Positions 7,622-15,005 of a DNA stretch of 25,917 nucleotides are shown piece after piece. A program made the translations under genes and the position numbers. The DNA is from an uncultured Planctomycetaceae bacterium (GTDB lineage Bacteria; Planctomycetota; Planctomycetia; Pirellulales; Thermoguttaceae). The notes below the pieces were generated by a model, which saw only the letters and a program-made list of their open reading frames with translations, made no database searches and was not told where the DNA came from. Position 1 is the stretch's first letter. The number at the start of each line of letters is the position of its first letter. The stretch lies in contig CAMZHY010000005.1 of assembly GCA_947307005.1 (NCBI GenBank), forward strand, positions 1-25,917, read 5' to 3'.

Positions 7622-9049
7622 ATGACGCCAAATCTTGAACTGGTCTGTTTTCGCAACGGGGCGCCGACAGTCGCGTTCTTCCTTCGCGCGGATCGTCCTA
7701 CGACAATTGGTCGCGCAATAGAGAACGTCGTCGTTTTGAACGACGAGAGGTGCAGTCGTTTCCATGCGACGATTGAATTTCGGGACGGAAAGTGGAGATT
7801 GACGGATCTCAACAGTCGTAACGGCACGATCGTAGATTCCATTCCCGTCAAGGGAAACGCTGAAATTTTTGTCGGATCCAAGATTCAAATAGGGCGTGAA
7901 ACGCTACTTGTTGAATCGCAACGAGATTTTGGCGATATTGTCCAAGATCGGGGAACGACTTCCTCGCGGAATTCCGCCGATTATTACAATCGACAGGACG
8001 AATTGACGGCCTATCTCGATAGCGAACGGACGGAAAACAGACGATTGCGCGGTCTATTGGGGCAGAATACGGAAATGATTGGAGCGTCCCCGGCGATGCT
8101 CGAAGTCGAAAAGTGCGTCGAACGCGCCGCGAAAACAAAATCTACAGTTCTCATTCGAGGCGAGAGCGGCGTTGGCAAGGAGCTTGTGGCGCGGGCGACT
8201 CACGAACGGAGTTCGCGCCGCTTAGGTCCGATGGTGTGCCTCAATTGCGCCGCGTTCTCCGAAAGTCTGCTGACAAGCGAACTTTTTGGCCATGAAAAAG
8301 GCGCTTTTACCGGCGCGACGGAAACGAAGATCGGCAAATTCGAAGCTGCGGACGGGGGCACGATTTTTCTCGACGAAATTGCGGAAATGAATCCCGGGCT
8401 TCAAGCTACTTTTCTCAGAGTCCTCGAAGGCGCGACATTCGAACGTGTCGGCGGCAATAAGCCTATTTCTGTCGACGTTCGCGTCGTCGCTGCGACAAAT
8501 CGCAATTTGGAGGAAGAGGTCGCAGCCGGTCGATTTCGACGAGATTTGTATTTCAGGCTTAGGGTGCTCGAAATTACCGTCCCGCCTTTACGAGAACGTC
8601 GAGGCGATATCGATATCCTAGCCGAGCACTTTCTCGAACGTTTTTCTCAGGAAACGGGGCGACGTTATCAGGGTTTTTCAGCGGAAGCGAAAGCGACGCT
8701 TAATGCGTATTGGTGGCCTGGCAATGTTCGCGAGTTAAAAAACATCGTCGAACGCGCCGTGCTTATGGGCAATCCTCCAACAATTCAAAAAGCAGATCTT
8801 CTGACGTCCGCTCTTGGCGAACCGGCCCCGGAGAATAATCAGTCTGGAGTTGCCTCGCAGGTTTCCAGCGTTGGCGCGCCGATTTCCGAACGCTTTGAGC
8901 CGATTTCTCTTAAAGAGATGGAGAAACAACTGATTTTTAAGACGTTGAAGCATTTCTCTTGGAACAAGAGCAAGACGGCGAAGGCGCTTGGAATTGAACG
9001 TACGACTCTCGATCGTAAGATTGCGCTCTATGAAATCGCGAGGGATTGA
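7622..9049 (+). CDS. FHA-domain sigma-54-dependent transcriptional activator
   Basis: The 475-residue protein combines an N-terminal FHA domain with an AAA+ sigma-54 activation domain and a Fis-type helix-turn-helix. The FHA core is at about 22-97 and includes TTIGR at 27-31, SRFHATIEF and LNSRNGTIV. The AAA+ part has Walker A GESGVGKE at 180-187, the sigma-54 contact loop GAFTGA at 227-232, Walker B TIFLDE at 247-252 and WPGNVREL at 365-372. The HTH is near 447-467 (SWNKSKTAKALGIERTTLD). FHA domains bind phosphothreonine, so this regulator is probably switched by a Ser/Thr kinase and not by a histidine kinase; the kinase gene 40 bp upstream is the obvious candidate (inference). The ATG has no clear ribosome site, which fits coupling to the upstream gene. 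No convincing -24/-12 promoter was found in the window, so its targets are unknown. Confidence 0.95.
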   Translation: MTPNLELVCFRNGAPTVAFFLRADRPTTIGRAIENVVVLNDERCSRFHATIEFRDGKWRLTDLNSRNGTIVDSIPVKGNAEIFVGSKIQIGRETLLVESQRDFGDIVQDRGTTSSRNSADYYNRQDELTAYLDSERTENRRLRGLLGQNTEMIGASPAMLEVEKCVERAAKTKSTVLIRGESGVGKELVARATHERSSRRLGPMVCLNCAAFSESLLTSELFGHEKGAFTGATETKIGKFEAADGGTIFLDEIAEMNPGLQATFLRVLEGATFERVGGNKPISVDVRVVAATNRNLEEEVAAGRFRRDLYFRLRVLEITVPPLRERRGDIDILAEHFLERFSQETGRRYQGFSAEAKATLNAYWWPGNVRELKNIVERAVLMGNPPTIQKADLLTSALGEPAPENNQSGVASQVSSVGAPISERFEPISLKEMEKQLIFKTLKHFSWNKSKTAKALGIERTTLDRKIALYEIARD

Positions 9050-9140
9050 CGGTATCGTAGCCTGCGCCGACGTCGTTGTGTTGTTCCGCGTTTTACAAGC
9101 GGCGTCGACGTCCCTTTTACGCCGAGGTAAGGAGACTTCG

Positions 9141-9165
9141 CCGTTTGAAAAATTTCTTCAAACGG
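9141..9165 (+). terminator. Hairpin downstream of the sigma-54 activator gene, possible terminator
   Basis: CCGTTTGAA and TTCAAACGG form a perfect 9-bp stem around a 7-nt loop, about 90 bp after the stop of the activator gene. No T run follows, so it is not a standard intrinsic terminator; it may stabilise the 3' end or need Rho. Confidence 0.4.
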
Positions 9166-9272
9166 TCCGCCTTCCGACAGGGAACGTTGCGCGGTAAAAG
9201 CGCGCGTTGCGGCGTTGGCTCCTTGGCGCCGCTTATGTTAGCCGCCGTCCCTGAAGGCGCCCGTTAAACCCC

Positions 9273-9398
9273 ATGGAATCTCTTCGCTCCGATAACATTC
9301 CGGAGTTTATGATCGAACCTGTTTTCGTTTTCCCGCGTCGATTGCTCAGTGAAGCGGAGTTCGACCTAGCTAGAGAGTTCGCCTTGTTACGACCTTGA
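9273..9398 (+). CDS. Possible 41-residue small protein or gene remnant
   Basis: An ATG-to-TGA frame encodes 41 residues with a plausible amphipathic make-up, including PEFMIEPVFVFPRRLL and SEAEFDLAREFALL. No ribosome binding site precedes the ATG and no family is recognised. It could equally be a fragment of a decayed gene or chance. Reported only because the composition looks more protein-like than the surrounding frames. Confidence 0.15.
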   Translation: MESLRSDNIPEFMIEPVFVFPRRLLSEAEFDLAREFALLRP

Positions 9399-9583
9399 GC
9401 ATTTGTCACGCCGGTTCCAAATCTCATGCGCGTATTTCTTCATATAACGTCCGTCTCTTAGAGGTTCACGATAGGCGACTTTATAACTTCGATTCTCTGG
9501 AATAATCGTTATTTTCATTAAAAGACTAATCTTTTCGGATTGGTCGTGCCGATTTTAATGACGTTGCTGGATAGCGGTTTTAA

Positions 9584-9612
9584 TTGAAAGCAATTGGTTT
9601 TGCTGATTATAG
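9584..9612 (+). promoter_or_regulatory. Sigma-70-type promoter for the tolC-like gene
   Basis: TTGAAA (9584-9589), a 17-bp spacer and TTATAG (9607-9612) preceded by TGA form an extended -10 promoter in an AT-rich stretch. A short dyad, AATTG-AAAG-CAATT (9582-9595), overlaps the -35 and could be an operator. The tolC-like ATG lies about 97 bp downstream. Confidence 0.55.
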
Positions 9613-9655
9613 CAAATAAACACATTGGGCTAACGTTTGAAAGATGCGATTATCG

Positions 9656-9689
9656 AAACGTCGAAATTCTTTAGATTGATTCGACGTTT
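9656..9689 (+). promoter_or_regulatory. 10-bp dyad in the leader of the tolC-like gene
   Basis: AAACGTCGAA (9656-9665) is matched perfectly by TTCGACGTTT (9680-9689) with a 14-nt gap, ending 20 bp before the ATG. In RNA this is a stable hairpin next to the ribosome site (CGGAGAAACAGA); in DNA it could be a regulator operator. It sits downstream of the predicted promoter. Confidence 0.5.
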
Positions 9690-9709
9690 TCAGCGTCGGA
9701 GAAACAGAA

Positions 9710-11407
9710 ATGCAACGAAAGAGTCGTCCGAAAAACGAGCGGAATCCGAGATGGTTCTCTATGAAGATCGACGCTGGTTTAGAACCTGGGCAGGTTAAGA
9801 GCGCTTTGTGTTTTGCCGCGTTGTGCTTCGCGTTCTTACGATCGGATTTGGTCCTTGCTAAATCGCCTAAAAACGTCCGTTCAACGGCGTATTCCTCTTC
9901 CGCCGAACGCGAAATCGAGGAAGCGCCTTTGCCGGAGTTGACCGTGGAAGACGCTTCTTCAGAACAAACGCAGTTTCAAGTTTTACCCGACTATCCGGAA
10001 TCTCAAGTAAGAAATTTCGCAAAACCTCGAGAAGACTCGAAAAACGATCGCTCGAGTTCTAGGAACGCGTCGAGCGGTTTTGTTGGTTCAGTCGCGCCCC
10101 AAGGGGAAACGCTTGACCAGGCGATTCAGATTGCCGTCGAACAAAGCCGCACCCAACGCGCGCTTGCGCATCGACGGGGAGCGTCGCGTTCCGTCGTCGA
10201 CGCGGCGCGAAGTTTGAAAAATCCGAAAATTAACAATACGACGACCTATGTCGGTATGTTGAACCAACCTAAGGCAAAATCAGACGTCGATATTTCAGGA
10301 GCAATGGCGTCCGCAGCCGAGTCTCTTATCGCGAACGGAGAGACCGCAGTGGTTTCAGCTCTCGCGCAACTGCCGACGGAATTTCACATTGCAACGCCTC
10401 TCGTCGATCGAAATTTTGTCGCGACGGCGACCTCGGTCACTGTTCCTATCTATCTCGGCGGTCGCGTCGAGGCGCTAGCGCAAGAGGCGGAAGCGCTGGC
10501 TCAAGCGATCGAGGCGGGCGAAGAAGTCGATTTGCAGAGGATCAAGCTCGAAACGGCGGAGGCTTTCTTTCTGGCGCTACGAACGCGCAGTTTACGTCAA
10601 GTTGCAATCGAAGCTGTTGAGGCCGCTCAGAGCCATCTTGCCGACGCCGAGAGGATGGAGAAGGTTGGACTTTTAACGAAGAACGTCGCGCTTGCCGCGC
10701 GAGTCGCCTATTCCGAGGCAAAGCAGACGGAACTGCGCGTCGCGACAGCTCAATCGATGGCGGAGACAGCCTATAATCGTATTCTTTGGCGCCCCCTCGA
10801 CGCGCCGGTCGTCCTGCGCGACGACGAGTCAATCGAGCCTCTCGAAGACGTCGAGGCTCTGATGGACGCCGCCGTCGCCAATAGAGGCGAGCTCAAGGCG
10901 CTTGGAGCGGAAGGGCGCGCGTTCCAAGCGCAAGTCAAACTTGCGCGCGCGGACGTTAAACCGCAGATCGCCGCCGTCGGCGCTTATTCGTACGTCGAAA
11001 ACAGCCATATGACCGGCAATAGCAACGCGACGGCCGCCGTCGGCGTGACTTGGACTCCTTTTGACGGCGGAACAAGTAGGGCGCGCCAAGAGGCGGCGCG
11101 CCAGAACGCTATGGCTGCGGCGCGGATGCGCGAAGAGGCTGCGTCTAGCATTCGTATGCAAGTTCGCCAAGCGTGGCTTCTTCAGAAAGAAGCGCGCGAT
11201 CGAGTCGAGATTGCGCAGATTGCCGTCGAGCAAGCGGAAGAAAACTACCGCGTCGCGACGCGAGGGTTCCAAGAAGGAACTCTCAATCATACGGAAGCGC
11301 TCGACGCCGCGACAATGCTTACCGCCGCTAAGAGTTCCTATACGAACGCCAAATACGACGCGATTCTCGCGACGGAACGTCTCAAAAGCGCCGTCGGAAG
11401 CCTCTGA
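9710..11407 (+). CDS. TolC-like outer membrane efflux protein
   Basis: The 565-residue protein belongs to the outer membrane efflux family (OEP), trimeric channels that span the outer membrane and periplasm. A hydrophobic stretch at about 31-43 after a long basic start, ending LVLA-KS at residue 50, looks like a signal peptide; an in-frame Met18 could be the true start, with a shorter n-region. The mature part has the duplicated OEP helices: ETLDQAIQIAVEQS early, the Ala/Glu-rich helix around ALAQEAEALAQAIEAGEEVD, and the late segments AAVGVTWTPFDGGTSRARQEAA and EENYRVATRGFQEGTLNHTEALDA. The region between the signal and ~120 is Ser/charged and probably a linker. No membrane-fusion protein or pump gene is adjacent, so its partner must be elsewhere. 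The 3' end overlaps a minus-strand terminator. Confidence 0.88.
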   Translation: MQRKSRPKNERNPRWFSMKIDAGLEPGQVKSALCFAALCFAFLRSDLVLAKSPKNVRSTAYSSSAEREIEEAPLPELTVEDASSEQTQFQVLPDYPESQVRNFAKPREDSKNDRSSSRNASSGFVGSVAPQGETLDQAIQIAVEQSRTQRALAHRRGASRSVVDAARSLKNPKINNTTTYVGMLNQPKAKSDVDISGAMASAAESLIANGETAVVSALAQLPTEFHIATPLVDRNFVATATSVTVPIYLGGRVEALAQEAEALAQAIEAGEEVDLQRIKLETAEAFFLALRTRSLRQVAIEAVEAAQSHLADAERMEKVGLLTKNVALAARVAYSEAKQTELRVATAQSMAETAYNRILWRPLDAPVVLRDDESIEPLEDVEALMDAAVANRGELKALGAEGRAFQAQVKLARADVKPQIAAVGAYSYVENSHMTGNSNATAAVGVTWTPFDGGTSRARQEAARQNAMAAARMREEAASSIRMQVRQAWLLQKEARDRVEIAQIAVEQAEENYRVATRGFQEGTLNHTEALDAATMLTAAKSSYTNAKYDAILATERLKSAVGSL

Positions 11408-11420
11408 CGTCTGACGGCGC
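11382..11420 (-). terminator. Terminator of the GH38-like gene, lying inside the 3' end of the tolC-like gene
   Basis: GCGCCGTC (11388-11395) and GACGGCGC (11413-11420) form a perfect 8-bp stem. Read on the minus strand the hairpin starts five bases after the GH38-like stop and is followed by TTTTGAG. The last codons of the convergent plus-strand gene are within it, so it may also mark the 3' end of that transcript, although the plus-strand side has no T run. Confidence 0.55.
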
Positions 11421-11424
11421 AGGT

Positions 11425-14400
11425 TTAGAAGTAGAGTTCGAGAACGCGAAGTTGTCGCGGTTTGAAGGTCAAAGGGATCAACGTTCCGTTTTTTACCGCG
11501 ATTTTTTCACGGGTCGGGACGCCGATCAAATCGACCGCTTCGACCCGACTGATTGGTAGAAGAGAGCGGAGCGACGTTTCTGTCGCTTCGCTTTTCGTTT
11601 CTAGGAGCGTTGCGCGCACGCCGACAAAACCGTCGTTGACACGCTTAATGGGAGACTTTGTTTTTTCTTCGATCGCGTTTTCGATAATAGGCGTTTCCTC
11701 GAGAATTTTGACGTTCTGATTCGAAACGCTGAGTCCCCGCGAAATCATTCTTCGAGGACAAGGCGCGTCTTCCACGATAAAAGGCGGAACGTCCGCGTAA
11801 GAAAGGGCGACGTCGTGGGGATTATCGAGGTCAATCCCAACGCCAAAACGGAAATTCTTACGCGTCTCGCCTTTAGGAATGAGAATTGCGTCCATGCGCG
11901 AATCTCCGACCTTTTTAAAATAAGGCGTTCCAGCGGACAGAATCGTTACGCCGACGTTTTCTTCGCTACGAATATCGACGCATTCCGGGGCTTGGAGATA
12001 GTCTCGCGCCGTGCCGATGAGGGACGCCGCGACTCCGCCGCGAATATCGGCAAGCGCGTCCTTCCAAGCAAAACGACAAGCGTAATAGGAGTCCCAAGGC
12101 GCGGAATCTGGTTCGAGAATTGGCGTGATTTCCAAATCAACGTCGATAACGCGACTCCTCAATCGCGTCGTCAGGGTTTCTCTAAAAGTACCCGCAACTT
12201 CACCAGAGGGCGCGACCATGCGGCCTTCGATCTGTAAACGTCCAAGACCGGGACCTGAATCAACGACGGAAACGACGTCGGCGGCGGGTATCGTATAGCC
12301 GTAAAAGGGATCGTTTTCAGGTCTACCGTCTTGACTCCTTTGATTTTTGGGAAGTTTGAACGAGACGTCCCAAGCGAAACGATTCCCAAGAGTCGGTTGG
12401 CGCAGAACGCCGTTGGAGAAAGTCGCGTTTGCGTTGAACGTCGTAAGCCGTTTGACGGCCCCTGTCGCGGGATCGACTCGAAGTTCGAAATAATCGTTGC
12501 GCAATGCGTAAAAACGTTCAATTTCCGTCGACGAGTATCGATGTTCCACATATTCAGCGAGCAGTCGTTTGCCGACGTTTGACTCGCTGGATGCGGAAGA
12601 GGCGGAATTGACGACGTCGCCTCGGAGCTTGGAAACGAATTTTTGTAAAAACGATTCGCCGGGCGTCCCCTTTTTTTCCGTTTCCTGCGGTTTAACGTTT
12701 TCCACATCGGACGGATCGGACTTTATGAGCGGCGCCGGACCTTCGTCTGTTTCGAAGAGCGGACGCGAGATAAAGCGATATTCCAATCCGTCGAAACGAG
12801 GCGTCCAAAGGGCGGAGTTGGGAGGGATTGTCGCGCAATATCGCGATTTAGAAGAGGAGTCGTCGGAAAAAACGCGCAGGGATACGTCCTGTTGATCGGC
12901 AAGTTTTTCCCGAAGCGTTTTTACGAGAAGTTGTTCGTTCCGTCCCGCGTTCGACAGGGAAGAGTCGGCGGAGTCGCGAGTTTCCCAGAGAAAATCTTGC
13001 GGGACGGGGGACGTGTTGACGACGAGAAATCCACGTTTGTCTTCGAGTTCTAGAGGGAAATCGTCGTCGTGTTTCTGATCGGAGGATTCGAGCGCGAGCG
13101 AGAGAAACTTTCCAGCGTCTCGGAGCAGCGCGTCTTTAGAGGCTTCAAGTTCTTTGAAGCGTCTGTCAAAATCGACGATTTCGCTTTTTTCCACCTCGAC
13201 GGGTAAAAGCCGCTCGTCTAAAAGTTTGAGAGTTTCTTCGATTTTTTCTCTGAGCGCCGCCGTGTTTTCAACGTACTGGCAAAACAGCGGCTCGAGGCGC
13301 TTGTTCACGTCCTTTCGAACCTTGAACGTAAGGACGCGAAACATAGTTTCTAACTGAGAAAGAGCCGCGCTTGCAAGGCCGAGTCGACGGCGTTTCGGCC
13401 AAAGTGAAACAACGTCTTGGCGAGAACGCTTTACCGAACGCGTAAGAAAGTTTGTCTTGAAACGATCCTTAATGAACTTTTCTTTGTCTCCCGATCCTTC
13501 TGTGACCCGCAAGTAGTCGTTGATATTATAAAATTTACCTAAAACTGGAGAGTAACGATCCATCCTCGTCAAATCGCGCAACCACCTTGATTCTTTATTG
13601 GGACGGTGCTCGAAGACAACTGCAGACGCGTCGTCGGAATAATAGGAATTGCCAATTTTGTCGGGGAGTTGAAGGATATCGTCGGCGGCGCTCGCGTCAA
13701 CGGGCTGTTTACAAATCGCGGCGATTGTCGATCCGTCGCGCCCTTGCCAGCGAATTTGGGAACGGTCCGTCTTTTTCTCTAAGAGAGTCCATCCGTCGCC
13801 GGTTCGCGCTAGCGCGCCGCGATAACCAGTCATTTTCAGAATCTGCGGCATGATTTGCGCGTACCCCGCCTCTTCGCGCCCGAAAACGACCGGCGCTTCG
13901 CCGAGGACTCGAAGATATTCTTCGCGTCCTCTCTTGATTTCACGCGCGATCTCAAGGGGTGACATGAGGTAAAGAGGCGCCTCCCATTCGTCGCCGCCAA
14001 TAAGCTTGACGCGTTCCGCCTTGAGTTCTTCACGAAGAATTCTAAGCGTTTCCGGATAATTCTTTTCGCAAGATTTAAGGACGGGGACGGGCAAAACAAG
14101 GTTGGTTTGCTCCTTCCGCAAACGACGTTTTTCGAGCATTGCAGGCAGGTCTTTTTCGAGATCTTCGTCGCGCGTCCAAGTTAAATCAAAGAATTTAGTC
14201 GCGGTTGGAAAAAAGTATTCTTTTGCTTGAGCGAGCAGGTCGAACGCCTTTTGCAGATTTTTTTCACGCTCTTCAACGTCGCCCTTCATGTGCGCTTTGG
14301 CGGCGTCCACGACGCGCGTGTTGAAACTAATCTGGTCAAGATTGCTCATGTAACGCAATTTGCGCGTGAGTAGTTCCTCGAGGAGACAGCAAAGACCGAC

Positions 14401-14853
14401 GGCAAGAAATGTTTCGGCGTCGTCGTCGTAACGGTAGGGAGGAATTGTCGGAGTTTTAGACGTCGCGTTTTGGGGGGAGGAGGCGAAGATTTCATCGTTT
14501 GTCTGCTTTTCCTGCGCGTTAGGGCGAGGATCGATTCCAAGCTTATAAAACGCTTCGGCGAGAATTGCGTCGCGATCGGCAACGTGACGTATGACGACCG
14601 CGCCTTCCTCTTCGGCGGATTTGAGCCAACTTCTCGAGACGAGATATTCGGCGCAGGGGGGGACGACGACGAGTCTACGGGGTTTACCGGTGGAGGGACT
14701 CCCCGCAGCCTCCCAACGCGGCGCCTCGTCAAAATGTGCGACGAGCGCGGGGTGATATAACGCGGACCAGGCCGAGAAAATTTCATCAACCTCAGAAGCC
14801 TTGCGATATATGGAAAAATCTTCGAGGCTATAGCAGGGAATCAGAGAGATCAT
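11425..14853 (-). CDS. Large GH38-like (alpha-mannosidase-fold) protein with degenerate catalytic motifs
   Basis: The protein is about 1142 residues from the ATG at 14853, which has AAGG five bases upstream; the frame runs on to 15060 but that part overlaps the upstream gene. Residues ~265-380 resemble the GH38 barrel: GGDEWEAPLYLMSPLEIARE, then GREEAGYAQIMPQILKMTGY at 325-344 (equivalent to the D-P-F-G-H...P-I-L region) and WQGRDGSTIAAI at 369-380. The C-terminal half (YFELRVDPATGAVKRL, then RETLTTRLRSRVIDVDLEI) resembles the GH38 beta domains. The N-terminal zinc motif HxHxD is absent and the nucleophile Asp appears replaced by Glu, so classical mannosidase activity is doubtful. The start MISLIPCYSLEDFSIY is, from memory, typical of a planctomycete-conserved protein. 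No signal peptide is evident; it follows the BtaA-like gene by 152 bp. Confidence 0.65.
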   Translation of the reverse strand: MISLIPCYSLEDFSIYRKASEVDEIFSAWSALYHPALVAHFDEAPRWEAAGSPSTGKPRRLVVVPPCAEYLVSRSWLKSAEEEGAVVIRHVADRDAILAEAFYKLGIDPRPNAQEKQTNDEIFASSPQNATSKTPTIPPYRYDDDAETFLAVGLCCLLEELLTRKLRYMSNLDQISFNTRVVDAAKAHMKGDVEEREKNLQKAFDLLAQAKEYFFPTATKFFDLTWTRDEDLEKDLPAMLEKRRLRKEQTNLVLPVPVLKSCEKNYPETLRILREELKAERVKLIGGDEWEAPLYLMSPLEIAREIKRGREEYLRVLGEAPVVFGREEAGYAQIMPQILKMTGYRGALARTGDGWTLLEKKTDRSQIRWQGRDGSTIAAICKQPVDASAADDILQLPDKIGNSYYSDDASAVVFEHRPNKESRWLRDLTRMDRYSPVLGKFYNINDYLRVTEGSGDKEKFIKDRFKTNFLTRSVKRSRQDVVSLWPKRRRLGLASAALSQLETMFRVLTFKVRKDVNKRLEPLFCQYVENTAALREKIEETLKLLDERLLPVEVEKSEIVDFDRRFKELEASKDALLRDAGKFLSLALESSDQKHDDDFPLELEDKRGFLVVNTSPVPQDFLWETRDSADSSLSNAGRNEQLLVKTLREKLADQQDVSLRVFSDDSSSKSRYCATIPPNSALWTPRFDGLEYRFISRPLFETDEGPAPLIKSDPSDVENVKPQETEKKGTPGESFLQKFVSKLRGDVVNSASSASSESNVGKRLLAEYVEHRYSSTEIERFYALRNDYFELRVDPATGAVKRLTTFNANATFSNGVLRQPTLGNRFAWDVSFKLPKNQRSQDGRPENDPFYGYTIPAADVVSVVDSGPGLGRLQIEGRMVAPSGEVAGTFRETLTTRLRSRVIDVDLEITPILEPDSAPWDSYYACRFAWKDALADIRGGVAASLIGTARDYLQAPECVDIRSEENVGVTILSAGTPYFKKVGDSRMDAILIPKGETRKNFRFGVGIDLDNPHDVALSYADVPPFIVEDAPCPRRMISRGLSVSNQNVKILEETPIIENAIEEKTKSPIKRVNDGFVGVRATLLETKSEATETSLRSLLPISRVEAVDLIGVPTREKIAVKNGTLIPLTFKPRQLRVLELYF

Positions 14854-14941
14854 GGCAACCTTCGGAGTCGCGCGAGGCGCAACAAAATCCAGAGAAGACC
14901 GGGAATCTGCGGCGCCGAACGCGGACGTCTTAATGCTAGAG

Positions 14942-14972
14942 TCCCCGACGCTTCGTCGAGAAACGTCGGGGA
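14942..14972 (-). other. Stem-loop between the BtaA-like and GH38-like genes
   Basis: TCCCCGACG (14942-14950) and CGTCGGGGA (14964-14972) pair perfectly over a 13-nt loop. On the minus strand it lies about 33 bases after the BtaA-like stop and is followed by CTCTAGCATTAAG, with no T run. It may partially terminate, protect the upstream mRNA, or set the ratio between the two genes. It also argues that this stretch is untranslated and that the GH38-like gene starts at 14853. Confidence 0.5.
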
Positions 14973-15005
14973 ACGTTAGAAGACGGGCGACGCGTTCAAA
15001 GCGTT

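Larger units (their letters stand above)
9050..9709. other. 660-bp region without a convincing gene
   Basis: The first part (9050-9260) has sequence composition like the coding neighbours but no gene with a start and ribosome site. It contains a hairpin at 9141-9165. A 41-codon frame at 9273-9398 is protein-like but unsupported. The part after about 9460 becomes AT-rich and holds a promoter (9584-9612) and a strong dyad (9656-9689) in front of the tolC-like gene. No RNA gene is recognised. Confidence 0.5.
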
